Numbered from the stretch's first letter, positions 1-12,757 are shown. The stretch is 64,000 bases of DNA from Aaosphaeria pasadenensis (GCA_022813625.1 JAKLMB010000014.1:62001-126000), one strand, 5' to 3'. Notes: generated by a model from the letters alone, not told the origin. A program made the numbers and translations.

Positions 1-230
1 CGAGAACTTGAGGGTCTTTGGATATACGAGGGGCGATCTGATGGTGCCTATTTATTCTGGTAAGAGATACCCTTTTGTGAATGACGAGATCACTCAACTA
101 ATTGCATGGTCTAGGTACTACTGTCGGCGCGTATGCAACGAGCAATGGACGCTATGGCGAGGGCGCATTCACTGCATACCTTTCTAAATGGAGATACACT
201 GGCATAAAGCAGGTGATTGAAGAGCCTTGA
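1..230 (+). CDS. 3' end of a gene cut by the window edge, product unrecognised
   Basis: The first 59 bases read in frame from base 2 and join, across an intron at 60-114 (donor GTAAGA, acceptor TCTAG), to an exon at 115-230 ending in TGA. The joined reading has no stop and gives a C-terminal stretch of about 57 residues containing GYTRGDLMVPIYSG, GAYATSNGRYGEG and AYLSKWRYTGIK. The unspliced reading stops at once, which supports the intron. I do not recognise the family; the rest of the gene lies left of the window. Confidence 0.55.
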
Positions 231-760
231 GCTTGAATGATGAAAACGAAAAGAAAGAAAGAAAGTTTCGTGCTTGAAATGTAAACATGATTAATACAAT
301 GAAATATGATCAAAAGAATTATGTGAAGGGGCGATAATGACTGCACCAGAGGTACAAATAAACCCGACTACTGCGACCCTAGTTCTCTGCAAAAGCAATC
401 AGTGCACCTCGATGCCTAGTCAACATGTCAGGGTACGGATATCTTATGACTGGGAATGGTCTTCTACGGATGACAGTATGGATGATGGGCGTGGTGATTA
501 AGGGGTGGGGATTGGTATAACTATATATTGCGAACAGCATGGAGTGGTTGTCTTCATGGAACTAAGTGAGGAAGTGGGAGAACTAGATGTATGTATGTAC
601 TCCTATTCTGTAGAAGACAACGCTATGAACCTTGGCGAATGGAAACAACAATCATTGCACTGCGCCAAGACGATATTACGTCTGGACACAGGTGCATGGT
701 ATCTCGATATGTGCTGCACGAAAAGTAATCCGAAGAAAGTGAGAATATGATCCTCGACGT
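231..760. other. Intergenic, convergent 3' regions
   Basis: This spacer lies between the end of the partial plus-strand gene and the end of the minus-strand Spo71 gene. It is AT-rich near 240-320 and has poly(A)-signal-like AATACAATGAAAT sequence. I see no convincing gene. Confidence 0.5.
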
Positions 761-3700
761 TTACGCCTGTCCATTTTCTTCCCCAGCTGTGCTTCTGGGA
801 ACAGTGCCGTTGCCGTCATCACCTGCACTCGCCTTGTTCCCACCCTGCGCCTCCTCGATCCTGAAATCCTGCCCCATCGAGGCCTGCACCCTCTCGATCT
901 CGTTCTGGATCGCTAAAACCCAGTGGTCTCGCTCGGCTCGACTTCTGGCTCGGAAGACAACACTCCTTCCCTTACTCCCCAGCTTCGCCACACGTTTCAA
1001 CTTCTTTCTCCGACTCTCGTTGGCATGCTGAAAGCCCCCGCCAGCGCCCTCTTCTGCTCTGAACCAGGACTTACTCTTCCCGTGCCAGACAACGAAGGTC
1101 GTCATTACGTCTTCATCCGTGGATGTCCAACCATCTTCGAGATAGATACGAGGGAGAGCATGATGACCAGGCTTGTTGGCATCGAATGTTTGGTTCTGGT
1201 ACAGCAAATCCGATTCGGTCAAGAAACCCGAGTACACATAACAATCCTTCAGGTCCAGGTTCGCTATGCGCTCATGATGGATATGGGCAAGCTGCTTGCC
1301 GACTCTACTCCTCAACACATCTTGAAAGATGACAAGGTTTCCTGCCGTTAACATGACACTACAACGTGTGAAAGGCGCGTGGATCCTTGGTTTGCGGTAG
1401 AGCAGTCCGCTCAGGTGGATGCTACGACAGCAGGCAATCCCGCAGAGATTATACAGTTCCGGGCAAGCGTATGACTGCGTGACCTCCCATTTTCTGGCAA
1501 ACTGACCGACATAAGCCTCAGCTTCTTCGTCAATGTTCAAGACCTTGAAGTTTCGATTTCGGGTACGCTTGAACAAGGTAATGTCCGATGCCGTCCGATG
1601 TTTCCAATACTTGGCGAGGGCACGGAGATGCTTAATCCATTCTTTTCGACGTGTCTTGTTGGCGGCCTGCAAGCGAATAATTAAACCGTTGCGCATGACA
1701 AGCTCAAAGGTTCGTTCGAGGTCAAGGTCTCTTGTCGCTCCATCCTCTCTGGTAGAGTCCTCCACCTCCTCATCAAAGTCGATATCGGAGCCATCCTCAA
1801 TTACCTCATCGACCGGATCTGCACCTTTCTTTGCCTTGCGGACCTTGATGATGTCGGCCATGTCGATGTATCCGTCGCAAGTAAGAAGATTTTGGCGCTT
1901 TCGCTCTGCTTCGTCTGCAGCATCCTCGTCGTGGAGTCGTCTAGTCTCTGGCGTACCCGTGTGACCCATCAACCACTCAATGCGCTGTTGATCGACGGGA
2001 AATGGATTCACAGCCCAGCTTTCTGGAACTTCCTGGGCCACGGCCTGTGAACTAGGCACCTGGGCGTCTCGCGAAGCTGGAAGCCTGGGAGGCGGAGGTG
2101 GTGTGGATTTCGACGGCCGTGAGAAGACGAGGTATTGGTCGTGGGTAGCGAAATAGAGGCGTTTATGATAGAGCAGGCCCATTCGCTGCGACCTGCCTTT
2201 CTGACCAGTGAGCCGGATGAGGAAACCTTCCACGGGTACTGGTTCAACCAATGTCTTGTGTTTCTTGCGAGTCACGGCAGTGGTGGGATAGTGAGTCTTC
2301 GGGCGCAGCTCAAGTTCGTGGGACTTCTGCATCGCAATCGTCCCGTACATTTTACGTTCGTTTGCTCCATGGATCCATTCAAGCCGGTCGTAGCGCTTCC
2401 AGGCCAGACCTATACGCTGATCCTTGATCCAGGAATCCAAAACGTCCGCCCATTCGGGAAGGTGCTCCAATTGCTCCAAACATCGCTTGATCAGATTCTG
2501 AGCCACGGCTTGCTCTGCCTGCATGGTGCGCAAGATGGCTTCTTCCGCGGATGAGTCCTCGGCTTCCTGCGCCTCGTTTTGGAATGCTTCCAAATTCTTG
2601 AAAGGGTCTTGAATGTGTAAGCTGACGCTAAGGTCTGGAATATTGATCTGCAAACTAGTAGATCGTCTCCAACCGAGAATGTTTCGCAGAAAGGTATACC
2701 ATTCGACAGCATTAGACGCCGTGCGTGCCTGCATTATGAAGATCTGTGTTCCTCGGCTGACTGGCTCCCAAACCACCACTGATTTGTCCAAGGAGGAATA
2801 CATGTTTACTCTCGACTTCTTACGGGACAGAGGAATCTGAAAGGTGGCTCTTTTGCCCTTGTCTTTCTGCTCGACTTCGGGGATTACCTATGAGAAAGAG
2901 GGTATTAGCAGGTATTTATGAAGGAGGTACGATGGCGTAAGGAGTACCTACCCTGGTCTTGTACATCTGGAGAATGAAGTCTGCGTCGTCAGTGTTTGAA
3001 TGTCTGCAAACGACCAGATACTCCCGCCACTTTTCCTTGACACGGGAGTCGATCTTTTGGTTGGCATTCTCATCGAATTCGTCCGGTACGTCCTTCCCAG
3101 CAGCATCTACGCGGACCAGCATACGCTCCATCTTGACCACAAGTCCGTCTTGGATCTTTTGCCGCCGCAATCTGGTTGAGGCACGTTGAATGGTTAGCTG
3201 AGCAGCCTTGGCCTTGAGCTGAACCTCTGCACGTCGAGAATCCTCGGGGACGTCAAATGTCACCAGGTTGCGAAGGTTTGTCTTCTTTCGTGATAGGCCG
3301 TTCTCGGTCCGGTCCGTAGATGTTGTAGGATCGTTGGACTGTTGTCGAGATACACGTCGTTTGGCCTTTGTCGCGATATTCCTGGTGGATGACTTATGAC
3401 TCGTGATGGGACGATCCTTGATGGAGTCAGTCTTACGAAGCAAAGGCTCGTTGGAGGCGACGACGACCGAGGGCTCATCAATGGCGAAGCCATAAGCTTC
3501 GCCATTTTCGCTCGCCACGGTGGATACGGGTCGTTTCACTGACGCCGTTTGTCCATCGTCTTGACCGGTAGGAACTTGTAATCCACTTGCCTGGGGCTGG
3601 CTTGCGTTTTGTGCTGCACTGGCGCTGCTCGCCTGTACCAACGTCTGCTTGTCGGTTGACTCCGAGGTTGACTTGCTGAGCGAGTGCTTGCTTGTATTTC

Positions 3701-4474
3701 CGTGTCCACTGTCATCTTCGTTCGAATCCGGCTCGTCTTCGCGTCCGTCGTCTTCGGGCTCTGAGAGGGCGTCTAGGTACTCTGTGGCATCATCGTCCAC
3801 AATGACGTCATCCTTGTCGTCGGATCCACGGGGGATCTGTATCGCGGGGGGAGATTCCAATGTCGCAGAAGCCGATAATGACACGCCATTTTCTATGCGC
3901 TTATCGTCTGTTCCGTCCTTGCTATTCTCGTTGTCGTTATCCTCATCCTCCGCTGATAGGTCCTCCGGCTGAGGGAAGCTGCGTTGGAAGAGGGCGGAGG
4001 AGCTTGGGCCGTCGTGGCCACTGAGGCGGCGGTTTCGAGAATCGGTTGGGTCTGCAGAGAAGGTGGCAGCGCGGGAGGAGTAATTGATGTGCAGATGGTG
4101 TTTGTACCAGTCGCGTCGGTTCGTTTTCAGCCATCCTTCCTGGTACAAAGCGAGAGTTGATGAGTGAGGGTTGCGATAAATTGGAGGACGGGATGGTATG
4201 GGAGAAGGAGACGTACCGGGATAGGACCGATGAAGAAGCGACGGGAGGTGAGGTAGATATGATCGGGGGTGGCATGTTGCTAGAGGTGGAGAAGTGGAGA
4301 TTAGCGGATGCGAGGAGCAATCGAGTGCATATGCAGTGGGGGTTTAGGACTCAGATGGAAGGGAAAGAGAGGGAGACATACGAGGAGTTGGGCGGTGTAT
4401 GAATCCGGAGGAAGAGGAGCGAGGTTAGCCTGCTGGTGCTGGTGCTGCCAGGAATGCGATTGGGGTGTTGTCAT
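761..4474 (-). CDS. SPO71: Spo71-type pleckstrin-homology protein
   Basis: Four exons fit in phase: 4382-4474, 4217-4279, 2952-4139 and 761-2887, giving about 1,156 residues, close to yeast Spo71. The 63-nt second exon encodes RRFFIGPIP, which joins EGWLKTNRRDWYKHHL in exon 3; this block is a hallmark of fungal Spo71 proteins. A disordered acidic Ser-rich region follows (about 80-330). Exon 4 holds the long C-terminal part with Trp-rich segments such as SVVVWEPVSRGTQ and RKEWIKHLRALAKYW, typical of tandem PH domains. In yeast, Spo71 acts at the prospore membrane with Vps13 during spore formation; a comparable role here is inferred. An in-frame ATG at 4552 would add a His-rich N-terminal extension, and I prefer the ATG at 4474. 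Introns are 64-102 nt with good branch sites, for example GCTAATC before exon 2. Confidence 0.85.
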
Positions 4475-4503
4475 TGGATGTGATTTGAGGTGGAGGGAGG
4501 TGG

Positions 4504-4530
4504 TGGTATGGTGGTGGTGGTGGTGGTGAG
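4504..4530. repeat. (GGT)n microsatellite
   Basis: An interrupted GGT tract runs from about 4504 to 4529, just upstream of the preferred Spo71 start. If translation began at 4552 it would encode a run of seven histidines. Confidence 0.8.
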
Positions 4531-4651
4531 GATTCAAGACATTAAACAACAAGATTGAGAGCGAAAGAGTATGAAATGATTGAGTTGATGTTGATGTGGA
4601 TGTTTTATTAAGGATGGAACATGATTAAAGGGAATAAGAATAAGGAAAAGG

Positions 4652-4691
4652 AAGGAGGAGGAGGAGGAGGAGGAGGAGGAGGAGGAGGAGA
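4652..4691. repeat. (GGA)n microsatellite
   Basis: About twelve uninterrupted GGA units in the Spo71 upstream region. The strand asymmetry (purine on +, pyrimidine on -) fits the CT-rich promoter or 5' UTR tracts common in fungal genes, here for the minus-strand gene. Confidence 0.85.
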
Positions 4692-5407
4692 AGAGGGAGA
4701 AGCAGAGGTCGAGGTTGAGGGTGAGGTTAAACAAATAAGTTGTAGGAGGGAAGGAGGAAGTTGGAAAGGAGGGAAGGCACGATCCAGTCGTAGTTTCCTA
4801 GTTTGCAGTTGGTGGTGGATCGTCATCGTCATAGGCGCCCATCCCATCCCCCATTCAATTGCCAGCCAGTAAGTAGTGAGTGACGAGTAAGAGCAATTGA
4901 AGGCCACAATAGGTAATTACTGGTAATACTAATTGATGAATTGTCCACTTGAATACTTGAAGAAATACCCATCTGTGACTCCATCGTTCTCTTTGTCTCC
5001 TTCTCCATCTGCATCTTGCAAATCATCAACCCCATCCCTGTGCCCATCCCCACCGGACAGTGGAGTGGACACCCAGCAACCCCTCGTATCTGCCGCCGCC
5101 CATTCTAGGCCCCCATCACCAGCCACAACCTCCAGCTCCAGCTCTTGTACTCCCTAACACCTAATCAAACACTCTACCTTATTCCCCTTTCCCCTTGATG
5201 AGTTAACTATCAGGCATCGCTTACTTCGGAGCACAAAGTTTCACAAGGTCTAATTCAAAAGATCAACTCATGGTATTCAATCGTCGTGGAGTACTCATCT
5301 AGGTACTTTATCTATCGCCCATCAGGTATACAATGGTGATAACATACCAGGTATCTAAGCACTTGAGGCACCTAGGTACCTAGTGCCTAGGTACGCATGG
5401 AGCATCT

Positions 5408-5431
5408 TGTACCTGTACCTGTACCTGTACC
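5408..5431. repeat. (TGTACC)4 hexamer repeat
   Basis: Four perfect tandem TGTACC units. They sit about 20 bp from palindromic CCTAGGTACCTAG-type sequence. Confidence 0.85.
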
Positions 5432-6649
5432 TACAGATTAGTAACATTGACACCAAAAATCCATGTACCTACGGAGTACCTAGATACTTGGTCGCACCTT
5501 TGGACAAGATAACAAGCCCCCTTCTCTTTCCCCTCTCTTGCCTCGCTACGAGGGACGACCCATCCCTTCTCTACTGGATATCTTCACAGAGAACTACATC
5601 ATCTATCATTGATACTATAAGGATGACGATGGAATACGTACCTAGGTAGGTAGTTGTCTTGTAATTCTTCCCATATGGTACACGTAGTCCAAGTCATGCT
5701 CAGGGATCCCTCGTTTCCTCCAACGCCACAATGGCAGATCATCCGAGGCCGCAATCTACACTCTTCCTCCTCGATTACCCAATGCAGTAGTTATCATCCC
5801 CTCTCTTACCATCCCATCCCTTCCATTTCAAATTGTCCTTAATCAAGGTACTCTAGTATCTGCCTACGCTACAAGGGAGTTACTCCACTGTCCACCTACT
5901 CCACTCTACTCCACTCTAGATTGCTGCACTTCAACTCAATCCACTGCTACTGCACCTCACCGATAATCACATCTCTCTTCCTACCGGATATTCCCCTCAA
6001 ATTGCCCACTCCGTGCAGTCAATCGCATCACTATTGCTCGGCCTAGGGCATTTCAGTCCAGCGCCACGAGTCATGCCTTCGGAGCACCTTCTACTATTCA
6101 CCATTCAGTCATGTCTTGAGACACCCTAACACCTGCAGGATCGACATCTTGTCCCCACATGCACTCTGCACTTCTCACATCATCGCTGTAACATTTTTGG
6201 ACATATCATAACACAATGCCCATAACAGTCGAGCGAGTCAAGCTGCGGGCACATCACCCCGAGCGGCGAGAGTCATGAGAAGTGCGCCCAAGGTATCCAC
6301 AACGGACGCCAAACCAATATAACACGCATGATCTCCTCGCCTGCAATCCATCTCCTTGGGCACATCTTCACCAGGCTGCAGTCTTTGCAGGGGGATCACA
6401 CACATTTCATCTGTGGTGTGGTGTCGGGAGTGTGACGGCCAATCAGATCGCTACCACTTCAGCTTCCCACCCCCGTAGCGACACTGCAGCGAGCATGCAT
6501 CACGACGCCATAACTCAGCCGTACAAAAAAAATTTCCCAAAGACAGATGCTCTCAGCTTCTCAGCCTTGCCAAATGGATGGACGACATTTAAACTTTTCC
6601 CCAGCTCCCTCGTCCTCCCTGGCTAGCACAATTCCTCGCCGCCAAAACA

Positions 6650-9600
6650 ATGTCTACAACGTCAGTCGCGAATGCCACCAACCCACTACCCACCGGACGA
6701 GCGTTCGGAGGGGATGAATTCTCAAACAACCTATTCTCCGATCTGGCCCCCCTCCTTACCTTGTTCGGAGAGCAGGTCACGAAACAATTCCTCAGCATGA
6801 GCATGGGATGGGCCGATGACGTCCTTCTCGCCATGGGTCCGCTCGGTATCATGACGGTAATTGTTAGTGCTATCCGCGTCGGAGGTGTCAAGACGCTGAA
6901 GGCTTTCGTTGGCAGGTGGGTGGGCTTTGCGATATCTATGGCCAGGGGAAATAAATGCTAACGCGTTGTAATCAAAGGGCAAGAGAAAGCCGAGCCAATG
7001 CTGAGAAAGAAATCCTTTCCTCAACATCCAACGACGTCTGTGAACTATGGAGTGGCCAGGAAATCGTTCGTGAGCTTGGTAATCCTGCAGGTATGAAAGA
7101 CGTCATCTTGTTGAAAACCCCCGTAGGCTCGACCAGGCGCAGTCTCTATGCGCCTGCGCGAGAAATTGAAGAGAAGCCTACACGTGTTCTCGATATTAAT
7201 ACTGCGATTGCCCGTGGAGTCGTGCCGGCACCAAAGAGACACGGCGTAGATATCGAAGACGAGGAAATTATCGACATCAGCAACGGGGCACCAAACATTG
7301 CACTCAATGTCCGGCATTCCACTGCTACACCGGGCGAATTGTGGGGATTGGCCGCGTTAGGCACGATGTTACAACTTGGGGCATTGGCATTTCCCGCCCT
7401 TAGTACCTATCATTGGGAATGGGAGAAAGGTGGTTCCGCAATTGCATCGTACGGATATCCTTGTTTTGCGGGAGGAACCGTGGCTGTGATAGGGGGTATG
7501 ATCTTCTGCGGACGTGTCATCGAAGGGAGTACGACGGAACACGAATTCCAAGTCGTCGAACTCGCCGAAGAAAAGCATAGCCTGAGGACTGCCTCAAGGG
7601 AGGCCGCGACCACCTCCCATGTGCAGATTCTGCGGCTTCAAAAGGCATGCACCGTTAGCGATCAGCACTTTCCATCGTTTGCCATTTTCAACTCCCCAGA
7701 AGATGTGAAAATCCGCACTTCGAGGCTGAACGACGATTCTTACAGGTAATCGACCTTCGCTATTTGGGTGCGTATGTTGCTGATCTCCCACCAGTCGCAT
7801 GGCAGCGTTTGCTACTTTCACAGCCGTCGTGGGGTTCGTAGTTCAATTCGTCGGGTTACGTGCTCTACACTGGTCAGCTACGATAGTCCAGCTCGGAGTC
7901 ATGTTGATCATGACGGTCATAAGGTCATGGGTTCGTAGAGGGCTCGCTGCAGATCCCGTCTTTTACCCTCTGCTCGACGGCCACGAATTGGCGTGGTTGA
8001 CACTTTATATGCTGAGACAGGATAACCAGCAATGGATTAACAATAACAGTCAGTACAATTTTTCCCTGCAACCTGACGGAGATGTTATCGTAGATGACGG
8101 TGCAGTACACCCTGCTAATTTGACTGCAGACCGATCGGCAAAAGGCACTGTCTCGCGGATACGCAGTTGCTTCAGTCTATCGTCTTTTCCCTTTTCCTTC
8201 ATCAAAACATTTCCTTTTGTCCGGTCACAAGGGACCTCGGAACAAAAGCCAAAACCCCTCTCTGATCAGCGACTCCTGGATAGCATTGCTCGGTGGGAAC
8301 CTGTCACTGGCTACTTCAACATCCAGGAGACTATTCGATCCATGTCCCAAGCAATAGAGTCTCACAGAGCTGGAAGACCTGTGATCGATGTTCTCGAAAC
8401 GGAGATTACACGTCTAAACCGAATATTTCCGAGAGATTCAAGTACCATCTCATTGTTCGAACCCGAGTTACATGGGATATCGGTCTTTCCACCACTCGAA
8501 ACGTACCGCGACCTACAAAACCTCATGCCTGCTTCGGAACATGTGATGGACACCGCAAATGCCTTGGCCCTGGCTATGGAACGTACTCTAGCTTTCTTTG
8601 CAACAAATCTGCATGTGCTGTGGAAAGAAGATGGAGACTTGTTCCTTCCGCGTGCAAATCCGTGGGACTCGCCCAAAATGACCGTTAATATCGATGTGCT
8701 TCGCGGACCATACAAGGAATACGCGAAGATGCGCCGCGAGAAAGTTTTGATTGAATTATTGCGCCAAAATTTTGACCCTGCGGATAAGGAAAAAAAAGGC
8801 CAGGCTCGATTTGCTTCTTGGAGGACCGAACGGGAGACACTGGCGAGCTTTCTTTCACTTTGGCTCTTTGCCCTAGAGATCCGCCGGACTGCCGCGCTCA
8901 AGACGACCTCCGCCCTACGGCCTCTCATCCAGCGGGAGCTCATATTCCCTGTCACATTAATAAGCCGTAGCAATCAGTACTTTCGCGTTATATGCCCTGA
9001 CGCTGGTCGGAGGGGTGGTCGCACCACGAATACCACCCACCAGCAAACCATTCAGACATGGCTTCAAGATGAAGTTGAACAGACCCCTTTTCTCTACGGG
9101 AACCATAGAGATTATGTGGCGAAGGAAATGAGCATGGCACCTGGCAACATGTGGCTGGCATGGGGTGTACAATTCTCTACACCTGGGAGGTAAGTATCGA
9201 TGATTGCTGAAGACGTAATGCCTTTGACTTATCGTTCGAATTTAGGGTGCCCTTTGGGGAGGAACCAGTACATGAGGGGAGCTATTGGGAACCCCAGGAT
9301 CATTCGAGCGACCTCGCTGTTCGTACCCGCGCTAATTCGACGCTCCTAGCTGGTTGTGCCCTGGAGATTTTCTCCTATTTCTTTGAAGCCATCGCACGTC
9401 GAATCGAGAGGTTGGGGGGCACCACGCAAATCAGTCTACCGGCGCGAGAAAACCCTTCAAGGATGGAGATGATGGATATGCCTTCTCCTGTAATGAGCAC
9501 GGCTCCAGGCTGGGGGCAATGGTCGAATTCGGTTATCGATGCCGTTGCAACCATATGCGTTGCAACAGGCATTGCTCAGGATACTGGCGAGGCGCTCACC

Positions 9601-9786
9601 GTCATTCTGCCGGGGATCATAAAGCATGATCTTCTGCCCACGGATACCCACGGGGTAGAGTTCGAGCTCCTTCGACGTGACGAGTCTGAAACGGATTCCA
9701 ATGACGATAACAGTCTCGCCTCAATTCCATCAAGGGTAACAGCATCGTCTCGCGATACACCTAGCACCGCTGGTTCTAATACATAG
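6650..9786 (+). CDS. Large fungal-specific membrane protein, function unknown
   Basis: Four exons join in phase (6650-6915, 6978-7745, 7795-9189, 9246-9786) to give 989 residues. The N-terminus has a hydrophobic helix (DVLLAMGPLGIMTVIVSAIR) followed by GRARESRANAEKE and a DVCELWSGQEIVRELG block. That order recurs in a widespread family of uncharacterised filamentous-fungal proteins often found near ankyrin or STAND genes. Further membrane segments lie at LWGLAALGTMLQLGALAF, CFAGGTVAVIGGMIFCG and, after the third splice, FTAVVGFVVQFVGLRALHW with QLGVMLIMTVI. The C-terminal half is soluble-looking. All three introns (62, 49 and 56 nt) interrupt an Arg or Ser codon at phase 2. Function is unknown; a signalling or allorecognition link is only suggested by genomic neighbours in other fungi. 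Confidence 0.8.
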
Positions 9787-10279
9787 GGCCGCAACACTTG
9801 GGAGTTTTAAAAATAGAAAGCAAAGAACCTGAGAGAGGGTGAACCCATCGGCTAACTACCACTAGAATCTGCCCTCAAATCGGAAAGGGAAGCGTTGTCC
9901 TCGTAATAAATTTAATCCCAATGTAGCTCGAATCTACTATTCCTTTGAATTCCAACCAGTTACCAACCTCGAGTGACTTCCTCCTCGTTTACGTGGTGAA
10001 TTGGTATTTGTGGTTCTGCCCCATTTACCCCTTTCTCCTTCTGATTTTGGCTCTTAAGATCCATCTACTCGATGCTTTCCTTGACAGCGTGGGTGTATTT
10101 GATGTTTGCTTAAAGCAAGGTGAGGCTACGTGGGAGGGGAAGCGTAACGCTCTCTTACATGCCCATTTTGAAATAACCCTCTAAATGACTGGAGAAACGC
10201 ACAGAGAATGTGTGTGAAAGTGTGAACATGATCATCTATTCATTACATAAATTCTAGCAAAACCAGTTGGCCCCAGCCA
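9787..10279. other. Convergent intergenic spacer
   Basis: This lies between the 3' ends of the membrane protein and the DUF3176 gene. It contains AATAAA-like sequence near 9906. I see no supported gene. Confidence 0.5.
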
Positions 10280-12469
10280 CTACTCAACCTTCCTAAACTT
10301 CATATGCCCATTCGCATCCCTCGCAAATTGCGCCCGCATCCCCCTCGCCCTCACCTGGACATCATGATACGTAACCCTCTTCTCCCTCTCCGCCGTCAAC
10401 CCCTCCAAATACTCCCTCTCCTCCCACCCATCAAGCCCACACCACAGATGCGCCAGCACACTGTTCTTAAACAAATACGGCGTCTCCCTCCTCCCACTCT
10501 TCACGACCGTCAGCGCAAGAAACACCGCGGAGGCAACGAACGTGGCCAAGGGGAGCGCCAACCACTCCCAGCGGACGCGCACGAAGATCTCCGCGCCGAA
10601 CGCGTCGCCCCGGACCGTGGAGACGGACGGATTGGAAGGGTTCACAACGGCGCCGGAGAGCACGCCCGCCGCGCGCGTGAACAGCGTCGTCCAGTTCCCG
10701 GCTGTGCGCGACGAGAAGCCCCGGAGGAAGAAGTAGAAGTCTTGGGAGGAGGTTACGCGGTCGAGGTGCACGGCGAGGGAGTCGAGGGTCTCGTCGGTAA
10801 TGTGGAAGGTCGTGTTGGAGGTGTCGATGCCGTCGGCGGTCGCGATCCACGAGCCGTTGCGGAGGCCGCCGTTGCGCGTGTTGTTGGTGCCGCGGAGGAG
10901 GGTGAGAGTGTGCTCGGTCGTGAGGTCTGCGGATGCGCCAGTGGGGGTCACGGTGGTGTTTTGGTAGCGCTTTGCGCAGAGGCTCGGGCGGCATCTGGTG
11001 ATTGTGCCTGTGGTTTCGCCGAACTGGGGGAGCTCGCCCATCCGTCGGATGTCGGACGTGGATGTGAAGCAGCTGTATCCGGAGATGGAGTTGAAGTGGA
11101 AGTCGCGTGTCGAGCCGGATGTCTTCGCGCAGGCGGAGACTCTGCCTTCGGCGGATGAGTCGCCTTGGAAGAAGCCGCCTGCGACGTTGGTGAAGGGTCC
11201 GTCGCGCGTCCAGCCGATGATGTCGTCGCCGAACTTGATCTGACTGGGCGTCACGGTGAAGCCTTGGCCGAACTGGAGGTTGAGGGAGTCTTCGACTTCG
11301 TCGGATGGTTGGTCGGATCGCGTGAAGGTGATGTTAAACGAGGGGAAGTCGGGGTACTCGAAGGAACATGTTCGTTCCCATGTTCTTGCGCCTCCCAGGT
11401 CTGATGGGCCGATCTCTCCGCCATGCTCGTCGATGTAGGACTTGAAGTCGAGGTACGTCGAGAAGTCTGTGCTGTTGGTTTCCGTGACATTGACTACTCG
11501 GCCGTTGGTCTGGTTGAAAGGTACTTGTCGACTGTCTTGGTAGGTGTATTTGCAATTGGGGAAGTTCTTGTCTAGCACGATGTCTTCACTCTCGCATGTT
11601 GCGCATATCCCTAGCGTGACGAAGTCTGGTATGCGGCACTCTAGCGTAGGGCAGAATGTAGTGTTTGGCATCTGAGAAGGTTGGCCGGCCACGGAACCAA
11701 GGATCCCAGTGGTAAGTGCAAGTTGCAGATCTACGATCGTGTGAGCCTATTCCTATATGGGAGTTTATTGTGTTTCCATACCGTATGGGAGCTTCTCGTC
11801 AACGAGGGCCGCCTTGGTGTAGGAATCTGTTCGAGTGACATATCCCGTTGCATTGAAGAGAGCAGTATTCTTCGAATGCACTTCGATGACCTGCTGGGTA
11901 AAGGGCTCGAAACCGAGCAACAGGATCGTGATGATGGCGCCAACGGCAGCTAACGACCTAGTGCCCCTGGTCTTCCATAGAAAGACACATGCTCCCCATG
12001 GCCCGCGACTGGCCTCGTCGAAGATCTCGATATGTTCTAAACACCTTGGGCGGCTGAAATACGACCATTTTAGCTGTCCGATGCTCTCGGCGATGGGCAC
12101 TAAGAGAGCGGATTTGGTCACGACTGAGAAGACCGAGACGAGTGAGTTCGGCTGGATCGGCAGGGCCCAAGTTCGCATCGACTTGCCGTCGATTGTGAAT
12201 AGAACCGCTACGGTAAGGATGGTGCAGATGGTACCAAGGGCGATAGCACCCGCCTCCCACCACCAGCCTATCCGCCTTATGGCACCTGGGCCAAATGTTC
12301 GAGTGCGTTGGCGTTTCTGTGGGAAGAAGTCGGTTTCTGGACGTGAAAGGGAAATTTTTCGTGTAGAGACATCGACGTCTTTCGACTTCGGGTTGTTTTC
12401 AACATTTGGTATTGGCGTGTTTGAGACCACAATAATGCTTTGAGGCCGCGAGGGCTCTCGGGGACCCAT
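10280..12469 (-). CDS. DUF3176 membrane protein
   Basis: Two exons (11782-12469 and 10280-11730) with a 51-nt intron (donor GTATGG, acceptor CGTAG) give 712 residues. The N-terminal part has GWWWEAGAIALGTICTILTV and the block SVFSVVTKSALLVPIAES-IGQLKWSYF, followed by LAAVGAIITILLLGFEPFTQQ. The join restores DLQLALTTGILG. These are the diagnostic features of the fungal DUF3176 family. A Cys-containing extracellular region with several N-glycosylation sequons follows, then a C-terminal membrane helix (LPLATFVASAVFLALTVV) and a short basic tail. The molecular role of the family is unknown. Confidence 0.88.
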
Positions 12470-12490
12470 AGTATCGCGATGATAATGTTT

Positions 12491-12757
12491 TCAGAGAACC
12501 GGTGGGGCGCCGTTTTGAATGAACGACATCTTGATTATCGAGCAAACAAGTGCATATTGTATGTTGTCAGGCCTTGTGCTTTTCTCCGACGAGTCATCAC
12601 TATACCCATTTCGAAGTCCTCGAACCTCAACGTTAAGCATCTCGCGTAACTTTATCATGTCTTGCATCAGCCTTTGTGTGACGCTACGGATTTGTCGAGC
12701 TGCGTTTGGCTTGGTTCCAGGTCCCACCTCATGCGAGACTGTCAGCATCTCGTGCAA
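12491..12757 (-). CDS. Possible small gene or exon, unrecognised
   Basis: An 88-codon reading frame with helical, charged composition (RQIRSVTQRLMQDMIKLREM) and fair codon usage. A second coding-like stretch on the same strand ends near 13238 (start IKEKRIPISYSEDADGD, possible donor GTAAGC after DSP), so both could be exons of one gene, but I cannot find a clean join. It lies directly upstream of the DUF3176 gene. Treat it as tentative. Confidence 0.3.
   Translation of the reverse strand: MHEMLTVSHEVGPGTKPNAARQIRSVTQRLMQDMIKLREMLNVEVRGLRNGYSDDSSEKSTRPDNIQYALVCSIIKMSFIQNGAPPVL

Larger units (their letters stand above)
4475..6649. other. 2.2 kb divergent intergenic region
   Basis: This is the shared upstream region of Spo71 (-) and the membrane protein gene (+). 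It holds two microsatellites, a hexamer repeat, overlapping CCTAGGTACCTAG-type palindromes around 5369-5395, and CT-rich stretches. Open frames here are low-complexity or lack coding character, so I call no gene. Confidence 0.5.

Noticed and set aside
1533..1964. Plus-strand open frame of about 143 codons inside Spo71
   Set aside because: Antisense shadow of the Spo71 coding exon; Ser/Arg composition is what results from reading biased codons on the opposite strand.
4621..4872. Gly-rich open frame over the GGA repeat
   Set aside because: Created by the microsatellite; no coding bias outside it.
5383..5842. Two short plus-strand frames
   Set aside because: Low-complexity promoter DNA with repeat-encoded LYLYLYLY; no support.
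10304..11158. Plus-strand open frame of 284 codons
   Set aside because: Antisense to the DUF3176 ectodomain; Arg/Pro/Gly-rich shadow composition.
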